From: Acidobacteriota bacterium
GTDB lineage: Bacteria > Acidobacteriota > Blastocatellia > Pyrinomonadales > Pyrinomonadaceae
Assembly: GCA_019639195.1 (NCBI GenBank)
Contig: JAHBSI010000003.1
Location: 372,001-436,000 of the forward strand
Length of the DNA: 64,000 nt
Direction: 5' to 3'
Both the position numbers and the translations under genes were made by a program. Shown in pieces: positions 17,153 through 26,681 of this stretch. The notes under the pieces are model-generated. The model saw nothing but the letters and a program-made list of their open reading frames with translations, was not told the origin of the DNA and ran no database searches. How positions within the stretch are numbered: position 1 is the first letter of the stretch; every line of letters starts with the position of its first letter.

Positions 17153-20100
17153 ATGAGACGCTTAAAAGACGGCAACATAATATTCTCGCCGACCGACTTG
17201 GTCATTTTTTCGATCTCACCCTTTTCCTCGTGGATGGACCGAGCGTCAATAGACGGCAAGAGCGAAGCGAAGAAAGAGGATCCGGCGATGGATCTGCTCG
17301 CGCGAATGGGCGAAGAGCACGAAAGGAAAGTGCTCGCTGACCTTCGATTAAAAGGGCCGGTCGCTGACCTTTCAAAAGGCGAGGGATTTGAAGAAATATG
17401 TGCCAACTCCATTGCCGCATTCAAAAGGCGTGAGAAGGTGCTTTATCAGGCGGCTCTTCGGGGCGGACGGTTTCAAGGGTACGCGGATTTCATCATTCTC
17501 GACGACGACGGCAAGTATAAGATCTGGGACACCAAACTTGCCCGTTCACCGCGACCTTATTTCATTATTCAGCTTTGTGCCTATTCCGAAATGTTCCTGG
17601 AAACGTTTGGAGAGGCGCCTTCCGGTAAATTCGGGATCATTCTAGGCCCGTCGAAGAAGACCGATGATGACCGAGCACATGTTGAATTTGCCTTTGAGGA
17701 TTTTCGATATTATTACGAGAACCTGAAGCAGCGGTTTCTTGCGTTCCACGATGCTTTTACGGGTGACATTTCGGAGCGGCCGGAACCCGGATTGGGCGTG
17801 GATCATGGAAGATGGCAGGAGTATGTTGACGAGCTCCTGCTTGAGCGCGATCACCTTTCGCGGGTTGCGGGTATCTCACGCGGCCAGATCACGAAACTCG
17901 AAGCCAACAACATCACAACCTTGGGTCAGCTTGCGGAATTCTCAGGCACGGTGGCAAAGATCCCGGCCGCCACTCTCACAAACCTTTCGACGCAAGCGAG
18001 GCTGCAGCGGGACACCGAAAAACTGCGTGAGACGGACCCGAACGCACCGCCGCTTTTCGAATTGCGGCCAAAGTATGATGGTGCAACTCCGCAGGGACTC
18101 TACGCGCTTCCGGACCCAAGTCCGAAAGATGTCTTTTTTGATATGGAAGGCTTTCCGTTTAACGGCGGCCTCGAGTATCTGTTCGGGAATATCATTCTCA
18201 AAAAAGACGGCACCTACGAGTTCGTTGATTTCTGGGCACACGACCGTGCGCAGGAAAAGAAGGCGTTCGAGGCGTTCATCGATTGGGTTTACGCCCGATG
18301 GCAGGAAGACGACAGCCTTCATATCTATCACTACGCCAATTACGAAAAAGCAGCGATCAGCAACTTGATGACTCGTCATGATACGAGAGAGAAAGAGGTC
18401 GATGATCTGCTTAGGAACAACGTCCTGGTCGATCTATATCGGATCATCAAGAATGGTGTCTATGTCGGCGAGAAGACCTACTCGTTGAAACAGGTCGAAC
18501 ATCTATACAACATTCATCGTGGTGAGAATGTTGCTAGTGCCGTTGACTCGGTGCTCCACTATGCGAACTGGATAGAGAGCGGTGAGCCGGAAGACTGGCG
18601 CAAAAGCGAGATCCTAAAAGGCATTCGCGATTACAACGAGGTTGACTGTGTTTCGACGGCGGATCTTTGCAAATGGCTGCGAAAAACGGCGGCCGACAAT
18701 GGTATTCGATATACGCCTTACCAAACTTCTGAAGAGGATCCGAAGAAGCCTGAGGACGCAGCGGTCCAAAGCGAAACTTATTCTGTCGTTTCGGCACTTC
18801 GACAGCGAAACGAGAATGATGAAGACCCGATCGCCGGAACTCTCAGCGATCTGGTCAACTTTCACAGAAGAGAAGCGAAGCCCGACTGGTGGCGGTTCTT
18901 TGACCTTGCGAAGAGGCTGCCGGAAGAACTTTTCGACGAACCGGATTGTATTGCGGACGCAACAAGGGTCGGCGAACCAGCACCGGACAAGAAATCATTG
19001 GTGCAAAAGTACACGTTTGATCGGGCACAGGAATGCAGACTCGCACCGGACAAGGAATTGACCTTATGCTTTCAGGCCGATGTCAATACGAAATTTTCGC
19101 TTCGCGACCTTGATTATGGGGAGGGCGAGTTTTGGTTGAAAGCGACGGAAGTTACGTTGAAGAAATCCGAGTTCCGCGGATCGTTTCCTTCAGACGGTTC
19201 TTTGATCCTCAATTCGAGTATTAACTATAAGCCCCTCCGGGCTGCCCTGCGGGAAATAGGGCGTGACTATCTTGACGATTCCGACGTTCCGTCAATGGAC
19301 TCGTTTTTGTCGCGGAGGCCGCCTGCTGAGGCTATGCAAGAAGCAGGCGAGACTACGGTCGAAGCCGCGATCCGTATAGCAGAGCGAATGGATGGCGATT
19401 GTCTTGTGGTCCAGGGGCCGCCGGGAACCGGAAAGACATACACAGCCGCCCGCTTGATACTGGCTCTCCTTAAGAAAGGTAAACGCGTCGGCATGACATC
19501 AAATTCACACAAGGCGATCTTCAACCTGATAAGGGAATGCTGCGACACCGCTGAAAAAGAAAACGAGGTACTCAGTGTGCAAAAGTCCGGCGGTGATACT
19601 GACGACCCAGTCTTTACGAGGTATTCGAACGTAGAGTCCATTCCGGGCGGGAAAGCCGGCGTCGAGGCATGGCTTTCTAAGGGCAAAGTCCCACTTCTCT
19701 GCGGTACAGCCTGGCTGTTCTCTCGCGATGAGTTTCTTGACGGCGATGGCGAGAATCTGCTTGATTTTCTGTTTATCGACGAAGCCGGACAGGTTCCGCT
19801 TGCAAATGCAGTTGCGGTATCTCGATCGACGCGAAATCTCGTCCTGCTCGGCGATCAGATGCAGCTCGAGAATCCGATGCAGGGCAAGCATCCGGGCGAT
19901 GCTGGACTTTCGGCACTTCAATATGCCCTCAAGGACGTTGAGGCAAGCGAAGAGAATGGCTCCGCAGTAATATATCCGGTTTTGCCCGACGGCCACGGCC
20001 TCTTCCTTCCGGTCTCGAGACGAATGCACCCAGATGTTTGCGAGTTCATCTCGGAAAGTATTTATGAGGGTCGGCTCGAAGCAGCAGAAGGCTGCGAAGT

Positions 20101-20617
20101 TCAAAGAATTGCGCTCTCAAAAGAGCCAAACGCCCTTATCACGAAGGAACACGGCATCGTTTTCTCCCCGGTCGAACACGATGGAGACACTCAGTACAGC
20201 GACGACGAAGTCTCGAGGGTCGTTGCGATCTACGAAGAGCTCTTGGGCAAAGAATATACCGACCGCGATGGTAAAACACGCAAGTTGGAGCTGAAGGATT
20301 TTCTATTTATTACGCCTTACAATGCTCAAGTCGTGCGGCTCTCGGCGGCATTGTCGAACGAAGCCCGTATCGGCAGTGTCGATCGCCTTCAGGGACAACA
20401 AGCTCCCGTGTGCATACTCTCGCTTTGTTCCAGCGTCGGTGAGTACGGTTCACGAGGACTTGCGTTCATTCTCGACCTTAATCGGATCAATGTTGCGATC
20501 TCGCGGGCACAATGCCTTGCGGTGGTCGTCGCCGATCCTCGGATCGCACAAGATTCCGCAGGTTCCGTAACCGAAATGCGGCTCCTCAACCTTTTTTGCA
20601 AGCTCAGCAAATACTGA
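17153..20617 (+). CDS. TM0106-type RecB-like nuclease fused to SF1 helicase
   Basis: The 1154-residue protein combines a RecB-like nuclease (about residues 1-200: SPTDLVIF...SPFSSWMDR, then YADFIILDDDGKYKIWDTKLAR with the D and DTK of a PD-(D/E)XK site), a helix-hairpin-helix-like stretch and an RNase H-like/TM0106 region (about 320-510: VFFDMEGFPF and YNEVDCVSTADLCKWL). The C-terminal superfamily 1 helicase is of Upf1/Dna2 type. Its Walker A is VVQGPPGTGKTYTA (about residue 757) and its Walker B is LLDFLFIDEAGQVPLA. The late motif reads RINVAISRAQ. The architecture is Dna2-like, so a DNA repair or processing role is likely. It stands alone. Confidence 0.82.
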   Translation: MRRLKDGNIIFSPTDLVIFSISPFSSWMDRASIDGKSEAKKEDPAMDLLARMGEEHERKVLADLRLKGPVADLSKGEGFEEICANSIAAFKRREKVLYQAALRGGRFQGYADFIILDDDGKYKIWDTKLARSPRPYFIIQLCAYSEMFLETFGEAPSGKFGIILGPSKKTDDDRAHVEFAFEDFRYYYENLKQRFLAFHDAFTGDISERPEPGLGVDHGRWQEYVDELLLERDHLSRVAGISRGQITKLEANNITTLGQLAEFSGTVAKIPAATLTNLSTQARLQRDTEKLRETDPNAPPLFELRPKYDGATPQGLYALPDPSPKDVFFDMEGFPFNGGLEYLFGNIILKKDGTYEFVDFWAHDRAQEKKAFEAFIDWVYARWQEDDSLHIYHYANYEKAAISNLMTRHDTREKEVDDLLRNNVLVDLYRIIKNGVYVGEKTYSLKQVEHLYNIHRGENVASAVDSVLHYANWIESGEPEDWRKSEILKGIRDYNEVDCVSTADLCKWLRKTAADNGIRYTPYQTSEEDPKKPEDAAVQSETYSVVSALRQRNENDEDPIAGTLSDLVNFHRREAKPDWWRFFDLAKRLPEELFDEPDCIADATRVGEPAPDKKSLVQKYTFDRAQECRLAPDKELTLCFQADVNTKFSLRDLDYGEGEFWLKATEVTLKKSEFRGSFPSDGSLILNSSINYKPLRAALREIGRDYLDDSDVPSMDSFLSRRPPAEAMQEAGETTVEAAIRIAERMDGDCLVVQGPPGTGKTYTAARLILALLKKGKRVGMTSNSHKAIFNLIRECCDTAEKENEVLSVQKSGGDTDDPVFTRYSNVESIPGGKAGVEAWLSKGKVPLLCGTAWLFSRDEFLDGDGENLLDFLFIDEAGQVPLANAVAVSRSTRNLVLLGDQMQLENPMQGKHPGDAGLSALQYALKDVEASEENGSAVIYPVLPDGHGLFLPVSRRMHPDVCEFISESIYEGRLEAAEGCEVQRIALSKEPNALITKEHGIVFSPVEHDGDTQYSDDEVSRVVAIYEELLGKEYTDRDGKTRKLELKDFLFITPYNAQVVRLSAALSNEARIGSVDRLQGQQAPVCILSLCSSVGEYGSRGLAFILDLNRINVAISRAQCLAVVVADPRIAQDSAGSVTEMRLLNLFCKLSKY

Positions 20618-21015
20618 ACCGGATCGGCCCCCACCGAGAACTGCACTTCGAGCTGCCGGCGTGGAGAAATCCACACTTGCGGTTATTTTTCAACACTTTC
20701 CGCACTCGTCCCGGGGGGCTCGAAAGCGGACTAGTTTGTGACTTTCTTAGTATTTCTCACTCCATATTGGCTCCTGGCCTTGCCTAACGCTCTTGCGTCT
20801 TTGCACTGTCCTCTCGCGGCATATTATTTGCACTCTCTTGATTGGTAAGGGGCTTTCTACCCAAATGCGCTCGGCTCAGAGAGGAAAGGCATCGTGACCA
20901 GATCAATTCCAGATCGATCCTGATCGTTAAAGTCCGCCTATCTGCAGCCCTAAGAATTTTCGTTACTTTAATGGCAAATGGCATTTGTCGGTTCGCAAAC
21001 TAGTCAGGAGGATCA
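20618..21015. other. Regulatory region upstream of the flavoprotein/nos locus
   Basis: This 398-base stretch has no supported gene. It is the upstream region of the long respiratory operon that starts at 21016. It contains a perfect palindrome (20975-20987) and a strong AGGAGG ribosome site just before the ATG at 21016. I could not identify a convincing promoter or a Crp/Fnr-type site in it. Confidence 0.45.
20975..20987. promoter_or_regulatory. Palindrome CAAATG-G-CATTTG
   Basis: A perfect inverted repeat with 6-base arms around a single G lies about 29 bases before the start codon of the first gene of the respiratory operon. The position would suit a repressor operator or a small hairpin in the leader. 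No family is assigned. Confidence 0.3.
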
Positions 21016-22950
21016 ATGAGCGATCCAAAGTTCAAAACCATCATCCCTGATGTTGAGTTTTGGAAGAATATGATCCCGTGCCAGGCTGCGTGTCCTGTAA
21101 AGACCGACGCTGGCCGGTATGTGCAGCTCATCGCGCAAGGTGAATACAAAGAAGCCTACCTGGTCGCACGATCTCCTAATCCGCTTGCGTCGATCTGCGG
21201 CAGGGTCTGTGCGGCACCTTGTGAGGATGCCTGCCGCCGTGGACGGATCGATGCTCCTGTAAGCATACGAGCCTTGAAGCGGTTCGTCACCGAGAAATAC
21301 GGTGTTGAGTCGATGGAGCCATCGACACAGGACGCCCTTTTTGAGGGTTCTACGGAGGCTGGGAACAAGATCCGCTGGCACTTGCCGATCCTCGAGACAA
21401 GCAAGCGAATTCAAAAACGAGAAGAGAAGGTGGCTGTCATCGGCGCCGGTCCTGCAGGTGTTTCGTGTGCGCACGATCTTGCGTTGATGGGCTATCACGT
21501 GACGATCTTCGAAGCCTCCGCGCTCCCGGGCGGCATGATGTATCACGGCATTCCGGAGTTTCGCCTGCCGCGTCAGATCATCGAAAAAGAGATCGCAAAG
21601 GTAAAGAACCTTGGTGTCGAGGTGAAGTTCAATACGCCGCTGAGTGCTGAGTTCGGGCTGGCAGAGCTTCGAAAAGAGGGTTTCAAGGCTGTATTCATTA
21701 GCGTTGGTGTTCAAAAAGGCCGCGACCTAAATATCGAAGGCATCGAGCTGGACGGCGTCGTGAAGGCCGTCGATTACCTGCTCAATATCAATAACGGCTA
21801 TCGTGTCGATCTCGGTAAAAAGGTACTCGTGATCGGCGGCGGTTTTGTTGCATTTGATGCGGCCCGAATGGCTCTCCGACGCGGGTTGGATGACGACGCC
21901 GAGGTCGAGGGCAGTGAATTGGCAGGCGGCGAGATCAAGTCCGCGATGGATGCCGCACGGTCGGCGATCCGCTCCGGTTCGACAGATGTGCGGATGATCA
22001 GCCTCGAAGCCTTGGGGGAGCTCCCGGTCGTCCGGACGTCACAAGGTCAAGAAGAATTTCACGAAGCACACAAGGAAGGCGTAACATTCCATCCCTCGCG
22101 TTCGGCTCGAAGATTTATCGGTGAGAACGGCCGATTGACCAAGGTGGAACTCCGCGGAGTGACGCGTGTCTTTGACGAAGACGGCCGTTTCAACCCGGAA
22201 TTTGACGACAGCGTAAGCGAGGTGCTCGAGGCCGATTCGGTCGTGCTTGCGATCGGTCAGCAGGCGGACCTTTCATTCCTCAAACCCGAAGACAACGTCG
22301 ATCTCACACCCGCCGGTGTGATCAAGGTCGATCCAAAGACACTTGCAACCTCCGCTCCTGGGCTATTCGCAGGCGGCGACGTTGCCTTCGGGCCACGAAA
22401 TCTGATCGAGGCTGTCGCAAACGGCAAGCAGGCGGCGCTTTCCGTGGATGATTACCTTCGCGGCCCGGGAAGTACGACGCATTTCAAGCTTCGAGTAGAA
22501 AAGATCCCGACGTACTCGTACCGAATGGCCGAGGATTACGAGAAGTGCGAGCGTGAGGCTCCGCCAACCGTTGCTCTTGATCGACGAACGGGCATCTCGG
22601 AGGTCGAGAGCGGTTATGACGACGAAGAGGCCCGGCAGCAGGCCGAACGATGCCTTGCGTGTCACATTCAAACGATCTACGACCCGCAGAAGTGTGTGCT
22701 ATGCAATCGGTGCGTGGATGTTTGTCCTGAATCATGTTTGAAGCTTGTCTCCCTCGACACGCTCGATCTCCCAGAAGAAACAAAAGAGCAAGCCATTGCT
22801 GCCGGTGGGTTTACCGAGGAAATGACACTCTCGGCAATGCTCAAGGACGATGACAAGTGTATTCGCTGCGGTTTGTGTGCGATCCGATGCCCGACCGACG
22901 CGATGACGATGGAGGTTTTCTACTATGAAGAAACAGAGCGAGTTCGATGA
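21016..22950 (+). CDS. FAD-dependent iron-sulfur oxidoreductase (GltD-like) with C-terminal 2[4Fe-4S] ferredoxin
   Basis: This 644-residue cytoplasmic flavoprotein resembles the small subunit of glutamate synthase. An N-terminal Fer4_20 domain carries the cysteine pattern IPCQAACPV (about residues 17-25) and SICGRVCAAPCEDACRRG. A FAD site (VIGAGPAGVSCAHDLA, about residue 141) and an NAD(P) site (KVLVIGGGFVAFDAAR, about 270) follow. The C-terminal ferredoxin domain has two clusters (CVLCNRCVDVCP and CIRCGLCAIRCP). No GltB is present. Its stop overlaps the Rieske gene by 26 bases, so the two are coupled. I infer that it moves electrons between NAD(P)H or ferredoxin and the Rieske/cytochrome b module. 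Confidence 0.85.
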   Translation: MSDPKFKTIIPDVEFWKNMIPCQAACPVKTDAGRYVQLIAQGEYKEAYLVARSPNPLASICGRVCAAPCEDACRRGRIDAPVSIRALKRFVTEKYGVESMEPSTQDALFEGSTEAGNKIRWHLPILETSKRIQKREEKVAVIGAGPAGVSCAHDLALMGYHVTIFEASALPGGMMYHGIPEFRLPRQIIEKEIAKVKNLGVEVKFNTPLSAEFGLAELRKEGFKAVFISVGVQKGRDLNIEGIELDGVVKAVDYLLNINNGYRVDLGKKVLVIGGGFVAFDAARMALRRGLDDDAEVEGSELAGGEIKSAMDAARSAIRSGSTDVRMISLEALGELPVVRTSQGQEEFHEAHKEGVTFHPSRSARRFIGENGRLTKVELRGVTRVFDEDGRFNPEFDDSVSEVLEADSVVLAIGQQADLSFLKPEDNVDLTPAGVIKVDPKTLATSAPGLFAGGDVAFGPRNLIEAVANGKQAALSVDDYLRGPGSTTHFKLRVEKIPTYSYRMAEDYEKCEREAPPTVALDRRTGISEVESGYDDEEARQQAERCLACHIQTIYDPQKCVLCNRCVDVCPESCLKLVSLDTLDLPEETKEQAIAAGGFTEEMTLSAMLKDDDKCIRCGLCAIRCPTDAMTMEVFYYEETERVR

Positions 22951-23533
22951 GGCCAGAGCAAAGGTCCTCGACGCTCAGAGCGAAGCGGACCAATTGCTGA
23001 ACCAAAAACCAAAGAATATCGAACTTATCGGAGATGGCAAGCCGAGCCGCCGGAGTCTGTTAAAGACCTTGGGCGTGTCGGCAGTTCTCGTCGCTCTGGG
23101 CGGCCAGGCATTTGCGATGCTGCGTTCGCTTTTCCCGAATGTTCTGTATGAGCCGCCGCAAAAATTCAAGCTCGGTGCTCTCGATAAGTTTACGGATGGC
23201 GGCACGTTCTTAGAGACGGACCGGCTTTTTGTTTTCCGGAATAAGAACACCTTTCATGCGATCTCGGCTGCGTGCACGCATCTTGGCTGCACGGTGAAGA
23301 TGGTGAAGCTGAACCAGCCGAAAAAAGTTACGGTCGGCGGCAAGGAGATAGAGGAACAGGTGGAGTTCCACTGTCCGTGCCACGGCTCGAAATACTATGG
23401 CGACGGAACTAACTTTTCTGGCCCGGCGCCGCGGCCACTCGATTATTTCAATTTGGAGGTCTCGCCGGACGACGGGCAGTTGATCGTCGATAAGGCGACA
23501 AAGGTCAGCCAAGATTTTCGACTGACCGTATAG
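22925..23533 (+). CDS. Rieske [2Fe-2S] protein with Tat-type anchor
   Basis: The 202-residue protein carries a twin-arginine sequence (SRRSLLKTLGVSAVLVALGG, about residues 39-58) followed by a membrane anchor, as in bc1/b6f Rieske proteins. The cluster-binding boxes are CTHLGC (about residue 115) and CPCHGSKY (about residue 150), followed by a GPAPRPLDYF proline loop. It lies on the outer face of the inner membrane. It overlaps the upstream flavoprotein gene and is followed by a membrane protein and cytochrome b, so it is part of a bc-type complex serving the nos locus. Confidence 0.92.
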   Translation: MKKQSEFDEARAKVLDAQSEADQLLNQKPKNIELIGDGKPSRRSLLKTLGVSAVLVALGGQAFAMLRSLFPNVLYEPPQKFKLGALDKFTDGGTFLETDRLFVFRNKNTFHAISAACTHLGCTVKMVKLNQPKKVTVGGKEIEEQVEFHCPCHGSKYYGDGTNFSGPAPRPLDYFNLEVSPDDGQLIVDKATKVSQDFRLTV

Positions 23534-23547
23534 GAAGGAGAAGCGCA

Positions 23548-24051
23548 ATGGATCCGGTTCATCTGCATCTATTTCTGAATCACTTTCCGATGATCTGCTC
23601 GATCCTCGCGGTGCCGCTCTTTCTTTATGCCTTTTTGCGAAAGAGCGATGAGCTGAAACAGCTTGCACTGCTTGTACTTATTTTTGCGGCCCTTGTTACG
23701 ATCCCGGTCTATCTGACGGGCGAGCCGACAGAAGAAGTGGTCGAGAAGCTCGCCGGTGTGAGCCACGACCTGATCGAACAGCACGAGGACTCTGCGTACT
23801 TCGCAATGATCTCGATGATGATAACAGGAGCGATCGCACTGATCGGCATGATCACGATGATCGCGAAAAAGGCTGCGGCGGCAAAGTTTATGGTCCTTGT
23901 CGCATTACTGTCTGCTATCGGGTCCGCCGGGTTGATGGCGCGGACGTCAAACCTGGGCGGCCAGATCAGGCACAGTGAGATCCGGACCGGAGATGCGAGC
24001 AGTCAATCGGTCGAAAAACAGCGGGACGATCAGACCAAAAGCGAGAGATAA
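23548..24051 (+). CDS. DUF2231-like membrane protein in the Rieske/cytochrome b operon
   Basis: The 167-residue protein has four hydrophobic segments. The pattern near the start (HLFLNHFPMICSILAVPLFL) and the loop GEPTEEVV...VSHDLIEQHEDSAYFA resemble DUF2231 proteins, where conserved histidines could hold haem or metal. It sits 14 bases after the Rieske gene and 2 bases before cytochrome b, so it is almost certainly part of the same complex. Its exact role is unknown. Confidence 0.65.
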   Translation: MDPVHLHLFLNHFPMICSILAVPLFLYAFLRKSDELKQLALLVLIFAALVTIPVYLTGEPTEEVVEKLAGVSHDLIEQHEDSAYFAMISMMITGAIALIGMITMIAKKAAAAKFMVLVALLSAIGSAGLMARTSNLGGQIRHSEIRTGDASSQSVEKQRDDQTKSER

Positions 24052-24053
24052 CT

Positions 24054-25430
24054 ATGGCGACAGAAGAGATTTCGGAAACGAAAGCAAGTTTGCTGGTAAC
24101 GCTGCGTGAGAAGCTTGCTCTCAGGCCGATGTGGGAAAAGCTCACGTGGACCTGGAAGCCGGAGACAAAACGGGAAGCGGGCGACGCGATCGTTCGTAAC
24201 TTCATTCTCCACTGGTTCCCCGCAAAAGTGAGCCTGGAAAGCCTTTCCTGGGGCTACTCGTTCTGGCTAGGGACGATATCTGCAGTTCTCTTCCTGATCT
24301 TGACGATAACTGGCGGGATCTTGATGTTCCTGTATGTGCCTTCGGTCGAACGCGCATATCTTTCCGTCAAGGACCTGGAATTTTCGACTAGCTATGGCTG
24401 GTTTTTGCGAGGGCTCCATCGAATATCGGCGCACTTGATGGTCGCAGTCGTCTTTCTGCATATGGTCCGCGTTTTCCTGACCGGCGCATTCAAGAACGGA
24501 CGAAAGGCAGTAGGCCAGAATCGGCCGCTCAACTGGATCGTCGGAGTTGTCCTGCTGCTGATAACTCTGCTCCTATCATTCACCGGCTATCTGCTGCCGT
24601 GGGATCAGCTTGCATACTGGGCCATCACGGTCGGAACGAATATTGCGAGTTCCGCTCCGCTCTTCGGAGAGCCGACGCGTTTCATTCTGCTCGGCGGCAC
24701 CACCATCGAACAGGCAACGCTGATCAGGTTTTACGTTCTGCATTGCTTCATTCTGCCGCTTGCGACCTTTGCCCTTGTCAGCTACCACATGTGGCGTGTC
24801 CGAAAGGACGGCGGCCTTGCGTGTACCGAGAAACGATATGAAGAAGCAAAGAAAGAGGAACAACCCGCAATAGCAAGCAAGACCTATTCGCTTCTTGGCA
24901 TCACCGGAGGCTCTTCGGTCGATGTTCAGAACGTGATGATCGACGACGAGAAGGACAAAGTTCCCTCCTCGCCTTATCTGACGGTTCGTCTTGCGGTGGT
25001 GACCCTTGCAACATTATTCGCATCGATCTTTCTGACCTTACTTGTCAGGGCTCCGCTTGAAGAGGCCGCAAACCCTGCTGTAACGCCTAATCCGGCAAAG
25101 GCACCGTGGTACTTTCTTTGGCTGCAGGAATTGGTGACGATCACGACGTTTACCGTCGGCGGCATAACGATCAACGGTGCGTTGATCGGAGGCATCATCC
25201 TACCGGGCGTACTCGTGGCCGCGGCTGTCCTTTGGCCGTACTTTGATAAGTCGCCGGTGAGTTCGATCGGCAAATGGCTGCCGAAGGAACGCAAATGGCA
25301 GAACCGGATCTTCCTGATAATCGTCGCTGCGATCCTGATACTGACATTCATCGGAACCTATATGCGAGGGCCGTTCTGGGAGATCTATATGCCGTGGCAG
25401 GAGTGGGAACAGACCCCGAGAAGATTCTGA
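24054..25430 (+). CDS. Cytochrome b (bc/b6-type, fused N and C domains)
   Basis: The 458-residue integral membrane protein is the quinol-oxidising core of a bc-type complex. Haem-ligand histidines are visible in RGLHRISAHLMVAVVFLH (about residues 120-140) and YVLHCFILPLATFALVSYHMW (about residues 225-245), with the GYLLPWDQLAYWA quinone-site segment between them. A second domain with three further helices (about 300-440) corresponds to subunit IV; it includes PAKAPWYFLWLQELV, which matches the b6f-type region around the PEWY site but with PWYF here. It follows the Rieske gene and precedes a pentahaem cytochrome. Confidence 0.9.
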   Translation: MATEEISETKASLLVTLREKLALRPMWEKLTWTWKPETKREAGDAIVRNFILHWFPAKVSLESLSWGYSFWLGTISAVLFLILTITGGILMFLYVPSVERAYLSVKDLEFSTSYGWFLRGLHRISAHLMVAVVFLHMVRVFLTGAFKNGRKAVGQNRPLNWIVGVVLLLITLLLSFTGYLLPWDQLAYWAITVGTNIASSAPLFGEPTRFILLGGTTIEQATLIRFYVLHCFILPLATFALVSYHMWRVRKDGGLACTEKRYEEAKKEEQPAIASKTYSLLGITGGSSVDVQNVMIDDEKDKVPSSPYLTVRLAVVTLATLFASIFLTLLVRAPLEEAANPAVTPNPAKAPWYFLWLQELVTITTFTVGGITINGALIGGIILPGVLVAAAVLWPYFDKSPVSSIGKWLPKERKWQNRIFLIIVAAILILTFIGTYMRGPFWEIYMPWQEWEQTPRRF

Positions 25431-25453
25431 TCCGAGCAAGGAGAGCAAGAGAA

Positions 25454-26662
25454 ATGTTTAGCAAAGATGCGATCAAACTTTACGTTATCGGGATTTCCCT
25501 CCTTGCATTGACGGCGTTTGTGTTCTTTCGCGAGAACACGACGGACTGGCGGGATTACCAGGCAGAATTCCGCGATCTCGTCACGGAGAAGTTCGGCCCC
25601 GAACGTGCTGAACAAATACCATCCGGTGTTCAGCAGATCTGGGTCAAAGACCTCGACCGCGTCGATCGGTGCGTCACATGCCATCAGGCTATGGAATGGA
25701 AAGGTTTGGAGACAGCGCCAAATCCATATCGAACCCATCCCAAAGAGATCCTGGAAAAGCACCCGCTGACCGCATATGCATGTACCTCTTGTCACGGGGG
25801 GCAAGGATTTTCAACAACACTTCCTGATGCACATGGAAACGTCGAGCACTGGGAGGAACCTGTGCTCGGGCAAGAGGTCAGTGAGGCGTATTTGATCAAG
25901 AATTCCAAGGCGTTGATGGAAATGAACTGTAACGCCTGTCACCGATATGACCGCGAGACGAAGGGAATGGATTATATCAATACGGCCAAAAATCTCGTGG
26001 AGCAGAAAGACTGTCGTGCATGCCATACGATAAACGGCCGCGGCGGCATCATTGGCCCGGATCTTACATACGAAGGTGAAAAGCCGACCGAACAGTTCGA
26101 CTACGGACGACTGACCGGCCGACATGCGGTCTTCGCATGGCAGGTCGCTCACTTCCAGAATCCGAAGATGGTTTCGCCTGACAGCATTATGCCGAACTTC
26201 GGCCTGTCTTCGCAGGATGCACAAGCTCTTGCCCTCCTCGTGATGAGCTGGCGGAAAGAACCGATACCCGCAAACTATATCTCAGGTGTACAGCTTCGTG
26301 ACGTGCCGACTGCTGAAGAGATCGCAAAAGAAAAAGAGATGCTGGAAGGCGACGGCGCGTTCTTCGTCCAGAACAAATGCTTTGTTTGTCATTCGGTCAG
26401 CTCTTTGGGAGTCAATTCAGCCGCGAAGATCGGCCCCGATCTTTCCGACGCGGTAGTGGATGTGCAGAACCGATTCGGACGCACTCTCGATGATTTCTTA
26501 ATGGACCCAACCGGCACGATGTCGGTGGTTCTTGCCACGCAGATCCCTTTGACGACAGAGCAGCGTCACCAGGCGATCGCACTACTTAAAGTTGCCTATC
26601 AGCGAAAGCTCGAACAGCAGATAAAGAACGCTTCACCTTCACCCACTCCGGCGGGTAAATAG
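25454..26662 (+). CDS. Membrane-anchored pentahaem cytochrome c
   Basis: The 402-residue protein has one N-terminal membrane anchor (about residues 7-22) and five CxxCH haem sites: CVTCH, CTSCH, CNACH, CRACH and CFVCH. The first four lie within about 140 residues and the last begins a separate mono-haem domain (about residues 295-380, with a possible methionine ligand). I start at the ATG at 25454, because an upstream frame would overlap cytochrome b by 157 bases. It is the natural electron carrier from the Rieske/cytochrome b module to NosZ, whose gene starts 19 bases later. Confidence 0.88.
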   Translation: MFSKDAIKLYVIGISLLALTAFVFFRENTTDWRDYQAEFRDLVTEKFGPERAEQIPSGVQQIWVKDLDRVDRCVTCHQAMEWKGLETAPNPYRTHPKEILEKHPLTAYACTSCHGGQGFSTTLPDAHGNVEHWEEPVLGQEVSEAYLIKNSKALMEMNCNACHRYDRETKGMDYINTAKNLVEQKDCRACHTINGRGGIIGPDLTYEGEKPTEQFDYGRLTGRHAVFAWQVAHFQNPKMVSPDSIMPNFGLSSQDAQALALLVMSWRKEPIPANYISGVQLRDVPTAEEIAKEKEMLEGDGAFFVQNKCFVCHSVSSLGVNSAAKIGPDLSDAVVDVQNRFGRTLDDFLMDPTGTMSVVLATQIPLTTEQRHQAIALLKVAYQRKLEQQIKNASPSPTPAGK

Positions 26663-26681
26663 GACAGCGTAGAGGAGAGAG

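Noticed and set aside
16813..17424. Minus-strand frame of 203 codons spanning the divergent region
   Set aside because: It overlaps the start of the nuclease-helicase gene on the other strand and shows no family features; no promoter or ribosome site supports it.
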